Shown piece by piece: positions 37,385-45,755 of a stretch of 64,000 nucleotides of DNA. The first letter of the stretch is position 1, and every line of letters begins with the position of its first letter. Made by a program: the position numbers and the translations under genes. The notes beneath the pieces were generated by a model, which did no database searches, was not told the origin of the DNA, and saw only the letters and a list, made by a program, of their open reading frames with translations. The stretch spans positions 60,349 to 124,348 of the forward strand of contig JANQJA010000001.1 in assembly GCA_028281885.1 (NCBI GenBank), written 5' to 3'. The DNA comes from Pseudomonadales bacterium. Its GTDB lineage: Bacteria; Pseudomonadota; Gammaproteobacteria; Pseudomonadales; Azotimanducaceae.

Positions 37385-37410
37385 TCTATATCAAATAAAT
37401 TTGATATAGA
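37385..37410. promoter_or_regulatory. 26-bp palindrome, probable operator of ArsR-methyltransferase
   Basis: TCTATATCAAAT, AA, ATTTGATATAGA: twelve exactly complementary bases on each side of a two-base centre. It lies between the regulator start (37338) and the start region of the divergent plus-strand gene (37438), so it can control both. The ATCAAAT/ATTTGAT core resembles operators of SahR-type regulators; binding is inferred. Confidence 0.65.
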
Positions 37411-37437
37411 GCATTGGATATACTCACATTCGTCAGG

Positions 37438-37974
37438 ATGAAGGATCAGCAGGAGATGTCTGGAGCAATCAGCCAGATGCAGATGGCGTACAACCCTGAG
37501 GAGGACCGGATTCTGTTCCGGGTGAATACGACAGCTTCCCAGGAGTTCCGATTCTGGATTACCCGTCGCTACGCGATACTGCTGTTACGTGTGCTGAAAG
37601 AGCATGTTGATGCGGATCCGGATGTGTCGGTTCAGGGTACACCGGAGGCGAGGGAGGCAGTTCGGTCATTCAAGCAAGAGCAAGCGAGTCAGTCCGCCAA
37701 CTTCCAGGAGAAATTCAGGGAATCTGCTAACGACATGCCACTGGGGGAGGAGGCATTGCTGGCTTATCGTCTGTCCTACAACATCAACGATGGTTCCCTT
37801 GCGCTCGGTATTCAGCCCAAGGAAGGCCAGGGAATCAACATGACGATCAATCAGGATATCAACTCCAATCTGACCCGACTGTTGTTGGGTGCAATCCAGA
37901 AAGCAGAGTGGCAGATTGGAGAGGTCCTGGCGGCGTCGGCGACTGGTGCCCGGGAAAACATGGTTATCAACTAG
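37438..37974 (+). CDS. Hypothetical protein, conserved-looking
   Basis: About 178 residues. Contains YNPEEDRILFRVNT and EFRFWITRRYAILLLR, suggesting a conserved cytosolic protein seen in gammaproteobacteria. No signal peptide. The start is uncertain: TTG 37414, ATG 37438 and ATG 37456 are all in frame, none with a strong ribosome site; 37456 matches the expected start of the conserved core (SQMQM). It is divergent from the ArsR fusion and may share its operator. Function unknown. Confidence 0.6.
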   Translation: MKDQQEMSGAISQMQMAYNPEEDRILFRVNTTASQEFRFWITRRYAILLLRVLKEHVDADPDVSVQGTPEAREAVRSFKQEQASQSANFQEKFRESANDMPLGEEALLAYRLSYNINDGSLALGIQPKEGQGINMTINQDINSNLTRLLLGAIQKAEWQIGEVLAASATGARENMVIN

Positions 37975-38013
37975 TTAGCGTATCTACTGAAGAAATCGTG
38001 TTAATTACGCAGG

Positions 38014-38032
38014 AGCAATCGTCCAGATTGCT
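38014..38032 (+). other. Small hairpin in the 3' region
   Basis: AGCAATC, GTCCA, GATTGCT: exact 7-bp stem in the 130-base stretch between the hypothetical gene's stop and the terminator at 38107. No gene is seen there. It could be part of a 3' UTR-derived RNA or be incidental. Confidence 0.35.
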
Positions 38033-38106
38033 TCCATTGTCTCTCCATCTTCACTACCTAGACTTGTATTCAGACGAAACTAATTCAGCCCCGTATTGGT
38101 GCTCGA

Positions 38107-38150
38107 GTCCTAACACAACCCCTCCCCCAAAGTGTTAGGACTTTTTTTTA
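38107..38150 (+). terminator. Rho-independent terminator
   Basis: GTCCTAACAC (38107-38116), a 15-base loop, GTGTTAGGAC (38132-38141), then eight T residues. A strong intrinsic terminator for plus-strand transcripts, 130 bases after the stop of the gene at 37438-37974. Confidence 0.85.
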
Positions 38151-38180
38151 TCCCTTTGTCACGATACTCCTGACAGCTAC

Positions 38181-40343
38181 CTATGCGGTCGCCAGGGGAG
38201 CGTCGCTCACTTCTTTGTGAAGGGGTAGCGTGACACGAATTGAAACGCCGTTGCCGTTCAGTAGATTGGCCGCAGTCACGCTTCCGCCGTGATGCTCGGC
38301 GATGACCCTGACAACGTACAATCCCATGCCGAAATGGAGCCGGTTGTCATCGGTACTGGCCCGGACTGAGACCATTGAATCGAAGATGTTTTCGAACATC
38401 TCCGGAGGAATTGTCGGGCCCTGGTTAGTGACAAACAGAGTGAGGTTCTCGCTATCAGTGGTCAGGCCGACTGTGATTGTGGCACCGGATTCGGAAAAAT
38501 CGACAGCATTGTCAATTAACTTGTCGAGCAGCTGCTCGATACGATAATCGGAAACCCGCGACAGCACTTCCCGCTGGGTACCACGGTATTCGAATTTGTA
38601 TTCTGCATGCATGACGCGGCAGTTCGCCAGGTAGCTTTGCACCAGGCTGAACAGATCGATGACCTCGAACTCCTCCGCTTCGAGGGCGTCTTCCAGGCTG
38701 GCCGCGTCTGCCAGGTTCTGGACGATCAGTCCAATTCTGGTAACGCCACGCTTGGCGCTCTCAAGATATTTTGCGCGACCGGCGTCGGAAGTTTCTTCTT
38801 CAAGGTTCTGCAACGAGGTGCTCAGCGTATTGAGCGGGTTATTGATCTCATGCCTCAGTGTTCTCGGCATGTTCTCAAGAAACTGGTTGTGCTGGTGAAG
38901 GCGGGACAGCATGTTGGAGATGCTCCGCGCCAGATCGCCAATTTCATCGCCTGATGATGTTTCGCTTTTCAGCTGGTTGGTTTGCAGACGACCATAGATA
39001 TCGATGGCGTTGGTGGCTTCGGCGCCCAGTCGGCGGATTCTGCCAGCGAGCCGTACCGAGAAGGCAAGAATAAGGCCGACAAAGATAAACAGGGCAATGA
39101 CGGAGAAGTTGATGATTCGCTCCAGCGCATCGCGTCGCAGTTCGAGGATTCGATTGGTATTTTGTTTCAGGACGACAGTCCCAATGATTTCGTTTTCGGC
39201 GATGATCGGGTGGGCTGCTACGATCACTTCGCCTTCGTCATCCTGGTAGCCTCGCTGATAGCTGGGTCGGCCTGCCAGCGATTCCGAGATAACCTGGTCG
39301 GCGGCAACATCCGGCGTTTCCCGGAGCCAGTGATCAATGAACCCGTAGATCGTCTCCATGGCCGTGCTGACTAGACTGAAGAATGCACCCAGTATCGATT
39401 CTGGCCGGGGCTGGGTCGGGTCTTCCTGATGCTGACGATAGCTGCCGACCTCTGCCCGAACTCTACGCTGGGCGTCAATCACCTGGACGTTGGCGCCGGA
39501 ATAGCCCAGACCTTCAACAATTCGAAGCACTTCTGGTGATTTCAGCAAGACCAGACCATAGGCTTCCTGGCCCGCGGAAGGCAGCGTGCCGGTAATGGTC
39601 TCAATGGCACGAGTCTCGGGATTGTCTACATCAACGACTGCCAGACCAAATCGTCGGGCCGAACCGAGCAGGTCCAGCGGTAAACGAAATTCCATCGAAT
39701 AACCGGCTTCTTCTGTCACCGCAAATCCCTGAACGCGGTTTTCCGCGACGCCGCGGATGGCATAACGCCAGTTGGCATCCATTTCATAGGTGGTCGTGAC
39801 ACCGGGCTCGGTCATGGTGACGACAAGCCGACGTACATCGCCATCTTCACCGGTAAAGGTAATTCTGACGTGATCGGACAAATCGAGCCGGAGAATGTTG
39901 CTGTCCCTGAACACAAGGTTGTTGTCCTTGACCTGGACCAGGGCATAGATCTGATCGTTGATTTCGCCCAATACAAGATAGAACTGTGCGACTTCTCCTG
40001 AACTGACATCGGTGGTACCAAAGCCAACCTTGTAACCCAGGACCTCTTCCCAGTCGTTGGCGCGGCCGTCGATCCGAACGGGAGATCTGAGCGGATGGGC
40101 ATAGAGCTGCTCATAACCTTCCGGGGACAATGGCAGTTCATAGAACAGATCCGAGCGCCCGTTAAGCAGGGTTGAGATACCTTCCGCTGTCAGCATCTGC
40201 GCGTTGGCCTGGCTATCGACCAGAAACGCTTCCATTTCCCGCAGATAGAGATAGCTGAACCATGGGATAACCACCAGGGCGAGGCTCATGAGAATGAAAA
40301 GTTTAGTGGCGAGCCTGGGGCCTCGAATCCCGCCCGGTTTCAT
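38181..40343 (-). CDS. Sensor histidine kinase, dedicated sortase-system type (PdsS-like)
   Basis: 720 residues. Membrane helix at about 15-35, then a long periplasmic sensor (residues about 36-450; includes DWEEVLGYKVGFG and a carbohydrate-binding-like beta region), second helix FSVIALFIFVGLILAF, HAMP, HisKA with RHEINNPLNTL and an ATPase domain (NAVDFSE, FGMGLYVV). The large sensor of this form matches the proteobacterial dedicated sortase system kinase family. No sortase or target is in view. ATG at 40343 follows the regulator stop by 7 bases; the longer frame from 40493 runs into that gene. Confidence 0.8.
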   Translation of the reverse strand: MKPGGIRGPRLATKLFILMSLALVVIPWFSYLYLREMEAFLVDSQANAQMLTAEGISTLLNGRSDLFYELPLSPEGYEQLYAHPLRSPVRIDGRANDWEEVLGYKVGFGTTDVSSGEVAQFYLVLGEINDQIYALVQVKDNNLVFRDSNILRLDLSDHVRITFTGEDGDVRRLVVTMTEPGVTTTYEMDANWRYAIRGVAENRVQGFAVTEEAGYSMEFRLPLDLLGSARRFGLAVVDVDNPETRAIETITGTLPSAGQEAYGLVLLKSPEVLRIVEGLGYSGANVQVIDAQRRVRAEVGSYRQHQEDPTQPRPESILGAFFSLVSTAMETIYGFIDHWLRETPDVAADQVISESLAGRPSYQRGYQDDEGEVIVAAHPIIAENEIIGTVVLKQNTNRILELRRDALERIINFSVIALFIFVGLILAFSVRLAGRIRRLGAEATNAIDIYGRLQTNQLKSETSSGDEIGDLARSISNMLSRLHQHNQFLENMPRTLRHEINNPLNTLSTSLQNLEEETSDAGRAKYLESAKRGVTRIGLIVQNLADAASLEDALEAEEFEVIDLFSLVQSYLANCRVMHAEYKFEYRGTQREVLSRVSDYRIEQLLDKLIDNAVDFSESGATITVGLTTDSENLTLFVTNQGPTIPPEMFENIFDSMVSVRASTDDNRLHFGMGLYVVRVIAEHHGGSVTAANLLNGNGVSIRVTLPLHKEVSDAPLATA

Positions 40344-40350
40344 CTGCCTG

Positions 40351-41061
40351 TCACTTGTTCGACCAGCGATAGCCGAAACCATACTCACTCTTGATGCAGT
40401 CGAACTGGGGATCGATGGATTCAAATTTCTTGCGAATGTTGCGCATGTGCGTGTTGATCGTGTTGTTGGTGACCAGGCTCTGCATCGTTGCATTCATCAG
40501 CGTGTCGTAAGAGACGGCATGGCCTGGCACCCGGACAAGCTTGGCCAGCATCCGGAACTCGGTGCCGGATAGGTTGATTGGCATACCCTTCCAGGAAACC
40601 AGCAGTGCTTCCTGATCGATGGACAGGTCGCCGACCAGCTTTGCGCTGGATGAATTGGGGGTTCCATCGGCGCCGGACTGAGTGCGTGCTTCGTTGATGC
40701 GGAGAAGCGAACTGATTCTTTCGGCAAGATAGTCCAGTGAAATCGGCTTTGGCAGGTAATCCCATGCACCTAGCCTGAGCCCGCTGATCTTGTCGATCTC
40801 TGCGATTCTTTCAGTCAGAAAAATGACGGGTAGCGATGGTGCACGGGCAAGCAGCTCGCGACAGATTTCAAAGCCCGCATCGACTTCATCGCCAAGGATA
40901 ATGTCGAGGATAGCCAGGTCAGGCAGTTCCTGTTCAAACCCGGCGAGTGCCTGCGGGCGACTGCTGTAGGCGGTTACCTCGTAGCCCTTCTTTGTTATCG
41001 CGTCGACGTAGTTGCTGCGTTGGTCAGCGTCGTCCTCAACGATGGCGATCCGTTTTGCCAT
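40351..41061 (-). CDS. Response regulator, OmpR-like winged helix (PdsR-like)
   Basis: 236 residues. Receiver domain with acidic pocket VEDDAD, phospho-acceptor Asp53 (AILDIILGDE), Thr/Lys in VIFLTER and YLPKPISL. C-terminal winged helix with INLSGTEFRMLAKLV and HMRNIRKKFES. Similar to the regulator of the proteobacterial dedicated sortase system. Cotranscribed with the kinase 7 bases downstream. Confidence 0.87.
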   Translation of the reverse strand: MAKRIAIVEDDADQRSNYVDAITKKGYEVTAYSSRPQALAGFEQELPDLAILDIILGDEVDAGFEICRELLARAPSLPVIFLTERIAEIDKISGLRLGAWDYLPKPISLDYLAERISSLLRINEARTQSGADGTPNSSSAKLVGDLSIDQEALLVSWKGMPINLSGTEFRMLAKLVRVPGHAVSYDTLMNATMQSLVTNNTINTHMRNIRKKFESIDPQFDCIKSEYGFGYRWSNK

Positions 41062-41102
41062 CTCATCTCCTGTTCAGTTGGCGAGTCGATCCCTTGTCGG
41101 AC

Positions 41103-41138
41103 TGACCCAAAAGCATGAAGATACTGAAAAATGGGTCA
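41103..41138. other. Inverted repeat upstream of the response regulator
   Basis: TGACCCA (41103-41109) and TGGGTCA (41132-41138) are exact inverted copies, followed on the plus strand by TTTT. It lies in the response regulator's promoter region. It could be an operator (autoregulation) or a weak terminator facing the plus strand. Evidence is limited to symmetry. Confidence 0.35.
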
Positions 41139-41303
41139 TTTTAGCAGTTTCATCATTTCTCCACGATTGTTCATCGAAGATTCATTTTCCCTCAACTGCG
41201 GTTTTTAATTTTGACCGTCTACTACGCGTGTACATTCTGTACTCAGTAGTACGGATTAAGACAACCGATCGAAAGTGCTGGCCAAAGGTGCCGATCGAGC
41301 AGT

Positions 41304-41323
41304 ACCGATACATAGCTATCGGT
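41304..41323 (+). promoter_or_regulatory. Leader hairpin next to the small gene's ribosome site
   Basis: ACCGATA, CATAGC, TATCGGT: exact 7-bp stem ending directly at GAGGGAG, the ribosome site of the gene starting at 41337. It could limit access to the ribosome site. GTACATTCTGTAC at 41230-41242 further upstream is a perfect 5-base-arm palindrome. Confidence 0.45.
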
Positions 41324-41336
41324 GAGGGAGAACCTG

Positions 41337-41531
41337 ATGAAAGTATTTGTTCCGATGTCGGATGAACTGCTGGAACGACCAGACGCCGGACACCTGGTGC
41401 CGTTTAATCCTGATTTTCTGGAGCGCAATGCCGGTCCCGGAACCAAACCTGCCAACTGGATCACTGACGACGACTACACCTCCGCCTGCCTGCGACTGCG
41501 TGAGAGCCGTCTCGAAACTGACTTCGCCTGA
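41337..41531 (+). CDS. Small hypothetical protein (64 residues)
   Basis: Starts MKVFVPMSDELLERPDAGH, then a core VPFNPDFLER, a proline/glycine turn and a C-terminal stretch DDDYTSACLRLRES. GAGGGAG at proper spacing before the ATG and a coherent charged composition support a real gene. No membrane segment. It lies divergently from the response regulator. Function unknown; resembles short gammaproteobacterial proteins beginning MKVFVP. Confidence 0.6.
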   Translation: MKVFVPMSDELLERPDAGHLVPFNPDFLERNAGPGTKPANWITDDDYTSACLRLRESRLETDFA

Positions 41532-41578
41532 TCTGTTTCAAAACTTTCAGCTAGGCCCAGCCGAGGGCTGTGTCGGGG

Positions 41579-41584
41579 TATAAT
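41579..41584 (+). promoter_or_regulatory. TATAAT box before the glycan cluster
   Basis: Perfect TATAAT 28 bases upstream of the sulfotransferase ATG, with no good -35 at 16-18 bases. Possibly an activator-dependent promoter. Confidence 0.35.
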
Positions 41585-41612
41585 CCGGCTTCGTTTCTGA
41601 CGTCGCCCCGGG

Positions 41613-42758
41613 ATGCTCAAGGCTTTCATAAGAAGCTGGATTGGCTGGCTCACTCTTGGCGTTGAACTGCTTTCGGCGCTGCCGGCTGAAGGCTGGAGCG
41701 CGGTCCCCAAACGATTACTGTTGTTCACTCTCGGATGGTTTCTCTTTGGCCTGCTGAACGCCATGCATTGGCTCGGTTTCCTGTTCGACGAGATTTTTTT
41801 TTCAGGGTATCGGACGGTCCGCATCCTTCGACCGATCTCCATCGTTGGGATACCGCGGAGTGGCACGACTTATCTGCAGCGGGTGCTGGCGAATGACCAG
41901 CGTTTCACTACGCTGACCCTTTGGGAATGCGTGTTCGCACCTTCCATTACTGAACGATTTTTGGTGGCCGGTATCGGCAGATTGTCCGGCCTGATTCGCT
42001 TGCCCCGGCTGATCAATCGCAGCCGGTTCCTCGCCAGGATGGATACGATTCACCAGCTGGGTATGTCGGAGCCTGAAGAGGACTTCCTGCTGTTACTGTG
42101 GGTGCACGCCTGTTTCCTCGCTGTGATTGCCTGTCCGGGTTCAGACAGGTTCTGGCGGCTGGCCAGGTTTGACGAGGATATTCCCGCTGCGGACCGGCAC
42201 GCCGTGATGCATTTCTATCATCGCTGCCTGCAAAAACACCTGTATTACCATGGCGCTGACAGGCGCCTGCTCAGCAAGAATCCTTCATTTACGCCTATGC
42301 TGGCATCACTTAGGGGCCAGTTTCCGGATGCGGTTGTCGTCGCCTGTGTTCGGGAACCGTTCCGGACGGTGCCTTCCCAGTTGAGTTCGCTCTTGCCCGC
42401 GTTTGCCCTGGTGGGTCGCGGCACCTTGTCGGATGACTTTCAGCGTCGAATGATTGGAGCGTTGCGCGACTACTATGGAGACATTGCCCGGTTTGCCAGC
42501 GAAGACGACCTTCACATTGTTGAGATGGCCCGGCTCAATGCTGAGCTGGATGAGGTTGTCGCCGAGATTTTCACGCTGGCTGGTCACGGACCTTCCGCTG
42601 AGTTTGGTGAGGCGCTGGCTGCGCTCGCGAGCGAGGGGCGGAACTATGCCAGTGCACATCGTTACACCCTGGCTTCTTTTGACTTGACGGAAGATCAAAT
42701 CCGGCGTTCCTTCGACGGGGTCTGGCCGTTATCCTTACCCTCTGCAAATGATGGGTAG
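41613..42758 (+). CDS. Sulfotransferase family protein
   Basis: 381 residues. PAPS 5'-phosphosulfate loop GIPRSGTTYLQR (about residue 79) and a 3'-phosphate-binding-like segment VACVREPFRTVPSQ. The N-terminal 60 residues are hydrophobic (GWLTLGVELL, LLLFTLGWFLFGLL), suggesting membrane attachment. It would add sulfate to a glycan or lipid. Overlaps the glycosyltransferase gene that follows by 11 bases. Confidence 0.85.
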   Translation: MLKAFIRSWIGWLTLGVELLSALPAEGWSAVPKRLLLFTLGWFLFGLLNAMHWLGFLFDEIFFSGYRTVRILRPISIVGIPRSGTTYLQRVLANDQRFTTLTLWECVFAPSITERFLVAGIGRLSGLIRLPRLINRSRFLARMDTIHQLGMSEPEEDFLLLLWVHACFLAVIACPGSDRFWRLARFDEDIPAADRHAVMHFYHRCLQKHLYYHGADRRLLSKNPSFTPMLASLRGQFPDAVVVACVREPFRTVPSQLSSLLPAFALVGRGTLSDDFQRRMIGALRDYYGDIARFASEDDLHIVEMARLNAELDEVVAEIFTLAGHGPSAEFGEALAALASEGRNYASAHRYTLASFDLTEDQIRRSFDGVWPLSLPSANDG

Positions 42759-43893
42759 CGCGATGGCCCCCGATCATCAGCCGAAAAATGCATCTGTGGG
42801 TCTGAAGATGGAAGATCTGCGCCTCGCGGTGATCTCTGATGCTGCGCCAGAGCGAAACGGAGTTGGTGCCTACTATGAGGATCTGGTTGGTTATCTGGCG
42901 CCTCGGGTTGCTGCCATCGAGGTCTTCTCCCCGACGATTGAAGATGGTGTCTGGCAGGCGGGATTGGTATTTCCAATGCCGGGGGACACGACTCAGAAGA
43001 TCTGTTTCCCGAATGTCTGGGCACTGCATCGTGACCTCGAACGGCTCGAACCTCACGTTGTGATTATTCCGACACCGGGCGTATATGGATGGGCCGGGGC
43101 CTGGTTGGCAGCACGCCGTCATCGTCCTGTGCTGACCGGATTCCATACGTCGTTTGAACAGATTGCCAGGCTTTACTGGCAGGGCACGTTAACGGAGAAA
43201 GTCTTCCGCCAGTACTTTGATCGTATTCACCGATATCTCTTTGGTGTATCTCATGCGGTGTTTGCCAATTCTGCCGAAATGGAGCAGTTGGCGATCAGCA
43301 TGGGAGCGAAAGATGTCAGGCTTGTTGGTACGCCGATTCCAAGACTGTTCGCGGCGCAGCCAAGGGTGACGTACGAGGGTGGATTCGAGCGAATTCTGTT
43401 TGCTGGCCGACTCGCTGCCGAGAAGAACATCGAGGCGATCATCGCGGCGGCGGAAAATCTTCCGGGGTTGAGATTTTCGCTGGCGGGCGATGGACCATTT
43501 CGTCAACTTGTTGAGCAGGCGGCGTCCCGATTGCCAAATCTTGAGTACCTCGGCTGGAAATATCGCGAAGAACTGTGCCGTGAAATTGACGCCCACGACG
43601 CCCTGATACTGCCTTCTCACTTCGAGTCGTTCGGCACGATCGCGCTTGAAGCAATGTCCCGCGGGCGCGTTGTGCTGGTTTCGGAACACGCCGGGATTAC
43701 TGCCTGGCAGGAATTAAAAGAAGGCCTCGATGTAATCGGCAAGGAAGGGCTGACTGGTGCGTTGCGGCGCGTGAGTGAGATGACAGTGACCGCAAGAGTC
43801 GGTCTGGCGGAACAGGCCTATCAGCTCGCCCAGCAGTTCAATAACCACAATCTGGAGGGGTGGGAGAACCTGCTGCTCGACACCGCACGTTAG
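42748..43893 (+). CDS. Glycosyltransferase family 4 (GT-B)
   Basis: 381 residues. N-terminal start at LRLAVISDAAPERNGVGAYYED, C-terminal nucleotide-sugar domain with ILFAGRLAAEKNIEAI and LPSHFESFGTIALEAM, the EX7E region of GT4 enzymes. Several in-frame ATGs exist (42748, 42763, 42808); the conserved part starts after the third. A sugar transferase in a sulfated-glycan cluster. Confidence 0.87.
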   Translation: MMGSAMAPDHQPKNASVGLKMEDLRLAVISDAAPERNGVGAYYEDLVGYLAPRVAAIEVFSPTIEDGVWQAGLVFPMPGDTTQKICFPNVWALHRDLERLEPHVVIIPTPGVYGWAGAWLAARRHRPVLTGFHTSFEQIARLYWQGTLTEKVFRQYFDRIHRYLFGVSHAVFANSAEMEQLAISMGAKDVRLVGTPIPRLFAAQPRVTYEGGFERILFAGRLAAEKNIEAIIAAAENLPGLRFSLAGDGPFRQLVEQAASRLPNLEYLGWKYREELCREIDAHDALILPSHFESFGTIALEAMSRGRVVLVSEHAGITAWQELKEGLDVIGKEGLTGALRRVSEMTVTARVGLAEQAYQLAQQFNNHNLEGWENLLLDTAR

Positions 43894-43901
43894 GTCCCGT
43901 A

Positions 43902-44597
43902 TTGCGAGCGATTGTTTCCATTCATGATGTCATGCCGGCAACCTTCCAGCGAGTGGTTCGGCTCGTTGAGGCGTTGCCTGATCCCTGCCGTGAAAATCTG
44001 TTGCTGCTGGTCGTGCCGGGTCTGGCGTGGTGTGATTCGCATATTGAACAGATGAGGTCATGGCAGCGGGAAGGCGTCGAGCTGGCCGGACATGGATGGG
44101 TCCATGAAGTTGTTCATATTCAGGGTGCCTATCATCGACTGCATTCGTTGCTGATTTCACGACGAGCGGCGGAGCACCTGAGTTTCAGTGCTGAAGAAAT
44201 AGAGCAGCTGATGTGCGCCAATCACGCCTGGTTTGGTGAACATGGTCTCGTGCCCCCGGAAACCTACGTGCCACCGGCCTGGGCGTTAGGTCCCATTGAT
44301 ATGGCCGGCCTGCGGCGGACGCCTTTTCGATTTGTGGAAGTCACCTCAGGCATCATCGATGTCGAGCGTGGGTCGCTTAGAGTACTGCCACTGGTTGGAT
44401 TTGAAGCAGATTCCACGCTGCGCCGGGCTGCTTTAAGTGTCTTCAACTGGATGAATCGTGTCTCTGCCACGGACCAGCGTCCGCTACGAATATCAATTCA
44501 TCCGTTTGATACGGACTATCTGCTGGCAAACTCGCTTGAGCGAACGCTGCTCCGGGTCAGTGAGGGTATTTCGGTGGACGAGGCGACAGCAGCCTGA
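43902..44597 (+). CDS. Polysaccharide deacetylase family protein (DUF2334-like)
   Basis: 231 residues from TTG at 43902, directly before the conserved core VSIHDVMPAT. Metal-ligand pattern with the early Asp (HDV) and VELAGHGWVHEV; later PPAWALGP. Such NodB-fold enzymes deacetylate sugars. The frame can be extended to 43860 inside the GT4 gene, but that is unlikely. Substrate inferred to be the glycan made by the neighbours. Confidence 0.8.
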   Translation: MRAIVSIHDVMPATFQRVVRLVEALPDPCRENLLLLVVPGLAWCDSHIEQMRSWQREGVELAGHGWVHEVVHIQGAYHRLHSLLISRRAAEHLSFSAEEIEQLMCANHAWFGEHGLVPPETYVPPAWALGPIDMAGLRRTPFRFVEVTSGIIDVERGSLRVLPLVGFEADSTLRRAALSVFNWMNRVSATDQRPLRISIHPFDTDYLLANSLERTLLRVSEGISVDEATAA

Positions 44598-44627
44598 CCT
44601 TGATATATTGAGCCACCTTCCTGGCGA

Positions 44628-45755
44628 TTGACGTGGTTCGGTTTGTCTGCGATTGACGAAATTCTTGGGCGACGCCCATGGCTGAATGATTTTGATCTCG
44701 ACGCGTTTGGTTTTAGCGAATCGCGCGGCCAGGACGTTGATGAAGAAATCGGCAACAGGCTGATCCGGGCCTACCAGTCTGCGAGCGCTCGCCGTGGCGC
44801 ACTGACACGCGGGACCGATGTCTGGTCATCGTTCGTCTACAGGCACTACGGACCCATGCTGGACCTGGTCCGGGCCGGAAACGCTGGCGCGCTTCTCAAT
44901 TATCTCAGGTCCCTGCCGATGCAGGGTGCGGGTCATGGGTATTTTCAGGGCAGACAGGCCTATGACCGTCTTCTGAGTGACTCGGACAGTCGTCGGGAAA
45001 GGGCCATCTGGTTCTGCGATCATCTGGTCTCATATGCGGAGTTTGAAGGGTTGCTTCGGGTACGTTGTCCCGAGCAGGGAGAATGGGAGCATCCTCCCGT
45101 TGATTCCTTGCAGCATTTACTGACTTCGCTCAGGGGTGTGGATATGCCGCTGGCAATGCCGCCCGTATTTGACGGTTTGTTCGGAGCACGGGTCGATGGG
45201 CAAACCTATCACCTGAGGACTCTCATGGCGTCTTATCTTGTGCGGCAGCTGCAACAGATGGGAGGAATAAGAAAGGTTGCGGAGATTGGGGCGGGGATTG
45301 GCTTTACCGCGTTTGTCGCCGCCAGTGTAGGTATCGACCGTTATGTTCTCTATGATCTGCCTGAGGTGAATCTGGCTCAGGGATACTTTCTGATGCATGC
45401 ACTTGGGCCTGGTCAGGTCAGGCTTTCCGGGGAGACGAACGCGGCGCCGGTGGCGGTGCTCTCCACCGATGAGCTTCTTGAACTGGATTCGGCTGATGTT
45501 GTTGTCAACATCGATTCTCTGCCGGAGATCGATCAGTCAATCAGTGCTGAGTTGATCGGGCAGATTGCCGCGCGGTCAGGGCGGTTTATCAGTGTCAACC
45601 AGGAGGCGCCTCATACCGATGCCGACTTGGCGGGGCGCCTTCCGGTCAGGGAACTGGTTGCCCGACATTCAAACATGAGACTTCAGCGACGGCACCGGAA
45701 CTGGATTCGTTCGGGTTATGTTGATGAATTCTTTGTGTCGGAGGACCGCGTTTGA
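44628..45755 (+). CDS. Putative sugar O-methyltransferase
   Basis: 375 residues. The central VAEIGAGIGFTAFVAA methyltransferase loop and YDLPEVNLAQGYFLMHALGP match the putative sugar O-methyltransferase family of surface-polysaccharide clusters. TTG start at 44628; no better start is visible. The stop overlaps the next gene (TTGA). Confidence 0.82.
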   Translation: MTWFGLSAIDEILGRRPWLNDFDLDAFGFSESRGQDVDEEIGNRLIRAYQSASARRGALTRGTDVWSSFVYRHYGPMLDLVRAGNAGALLNYLRSLPMQGAGHGYFQGRQAYDRLLSDSDSRRERAIWFCDHLVSYAEFEGLLRVRCPEQGEWEHPPVDSLQHLLTSLRGVDMPLAMPPVFDGLFGARVDGQTYHLRTLMASYLVRQLQQMGGIRKVAEIGAGIGFTAFVAASVGIDRYVLYDLPEVNLAQGYFLMHALGPGQVRLSGETNAAPVAVLSTDELLELDSADVVVNIDSLPEIDQSISAELIGQIAARSGRFISVNQEAPHTDADLAGRLPVRELVARHSNMRLQRRHRNWIRSGYVDEFFVSEDRV

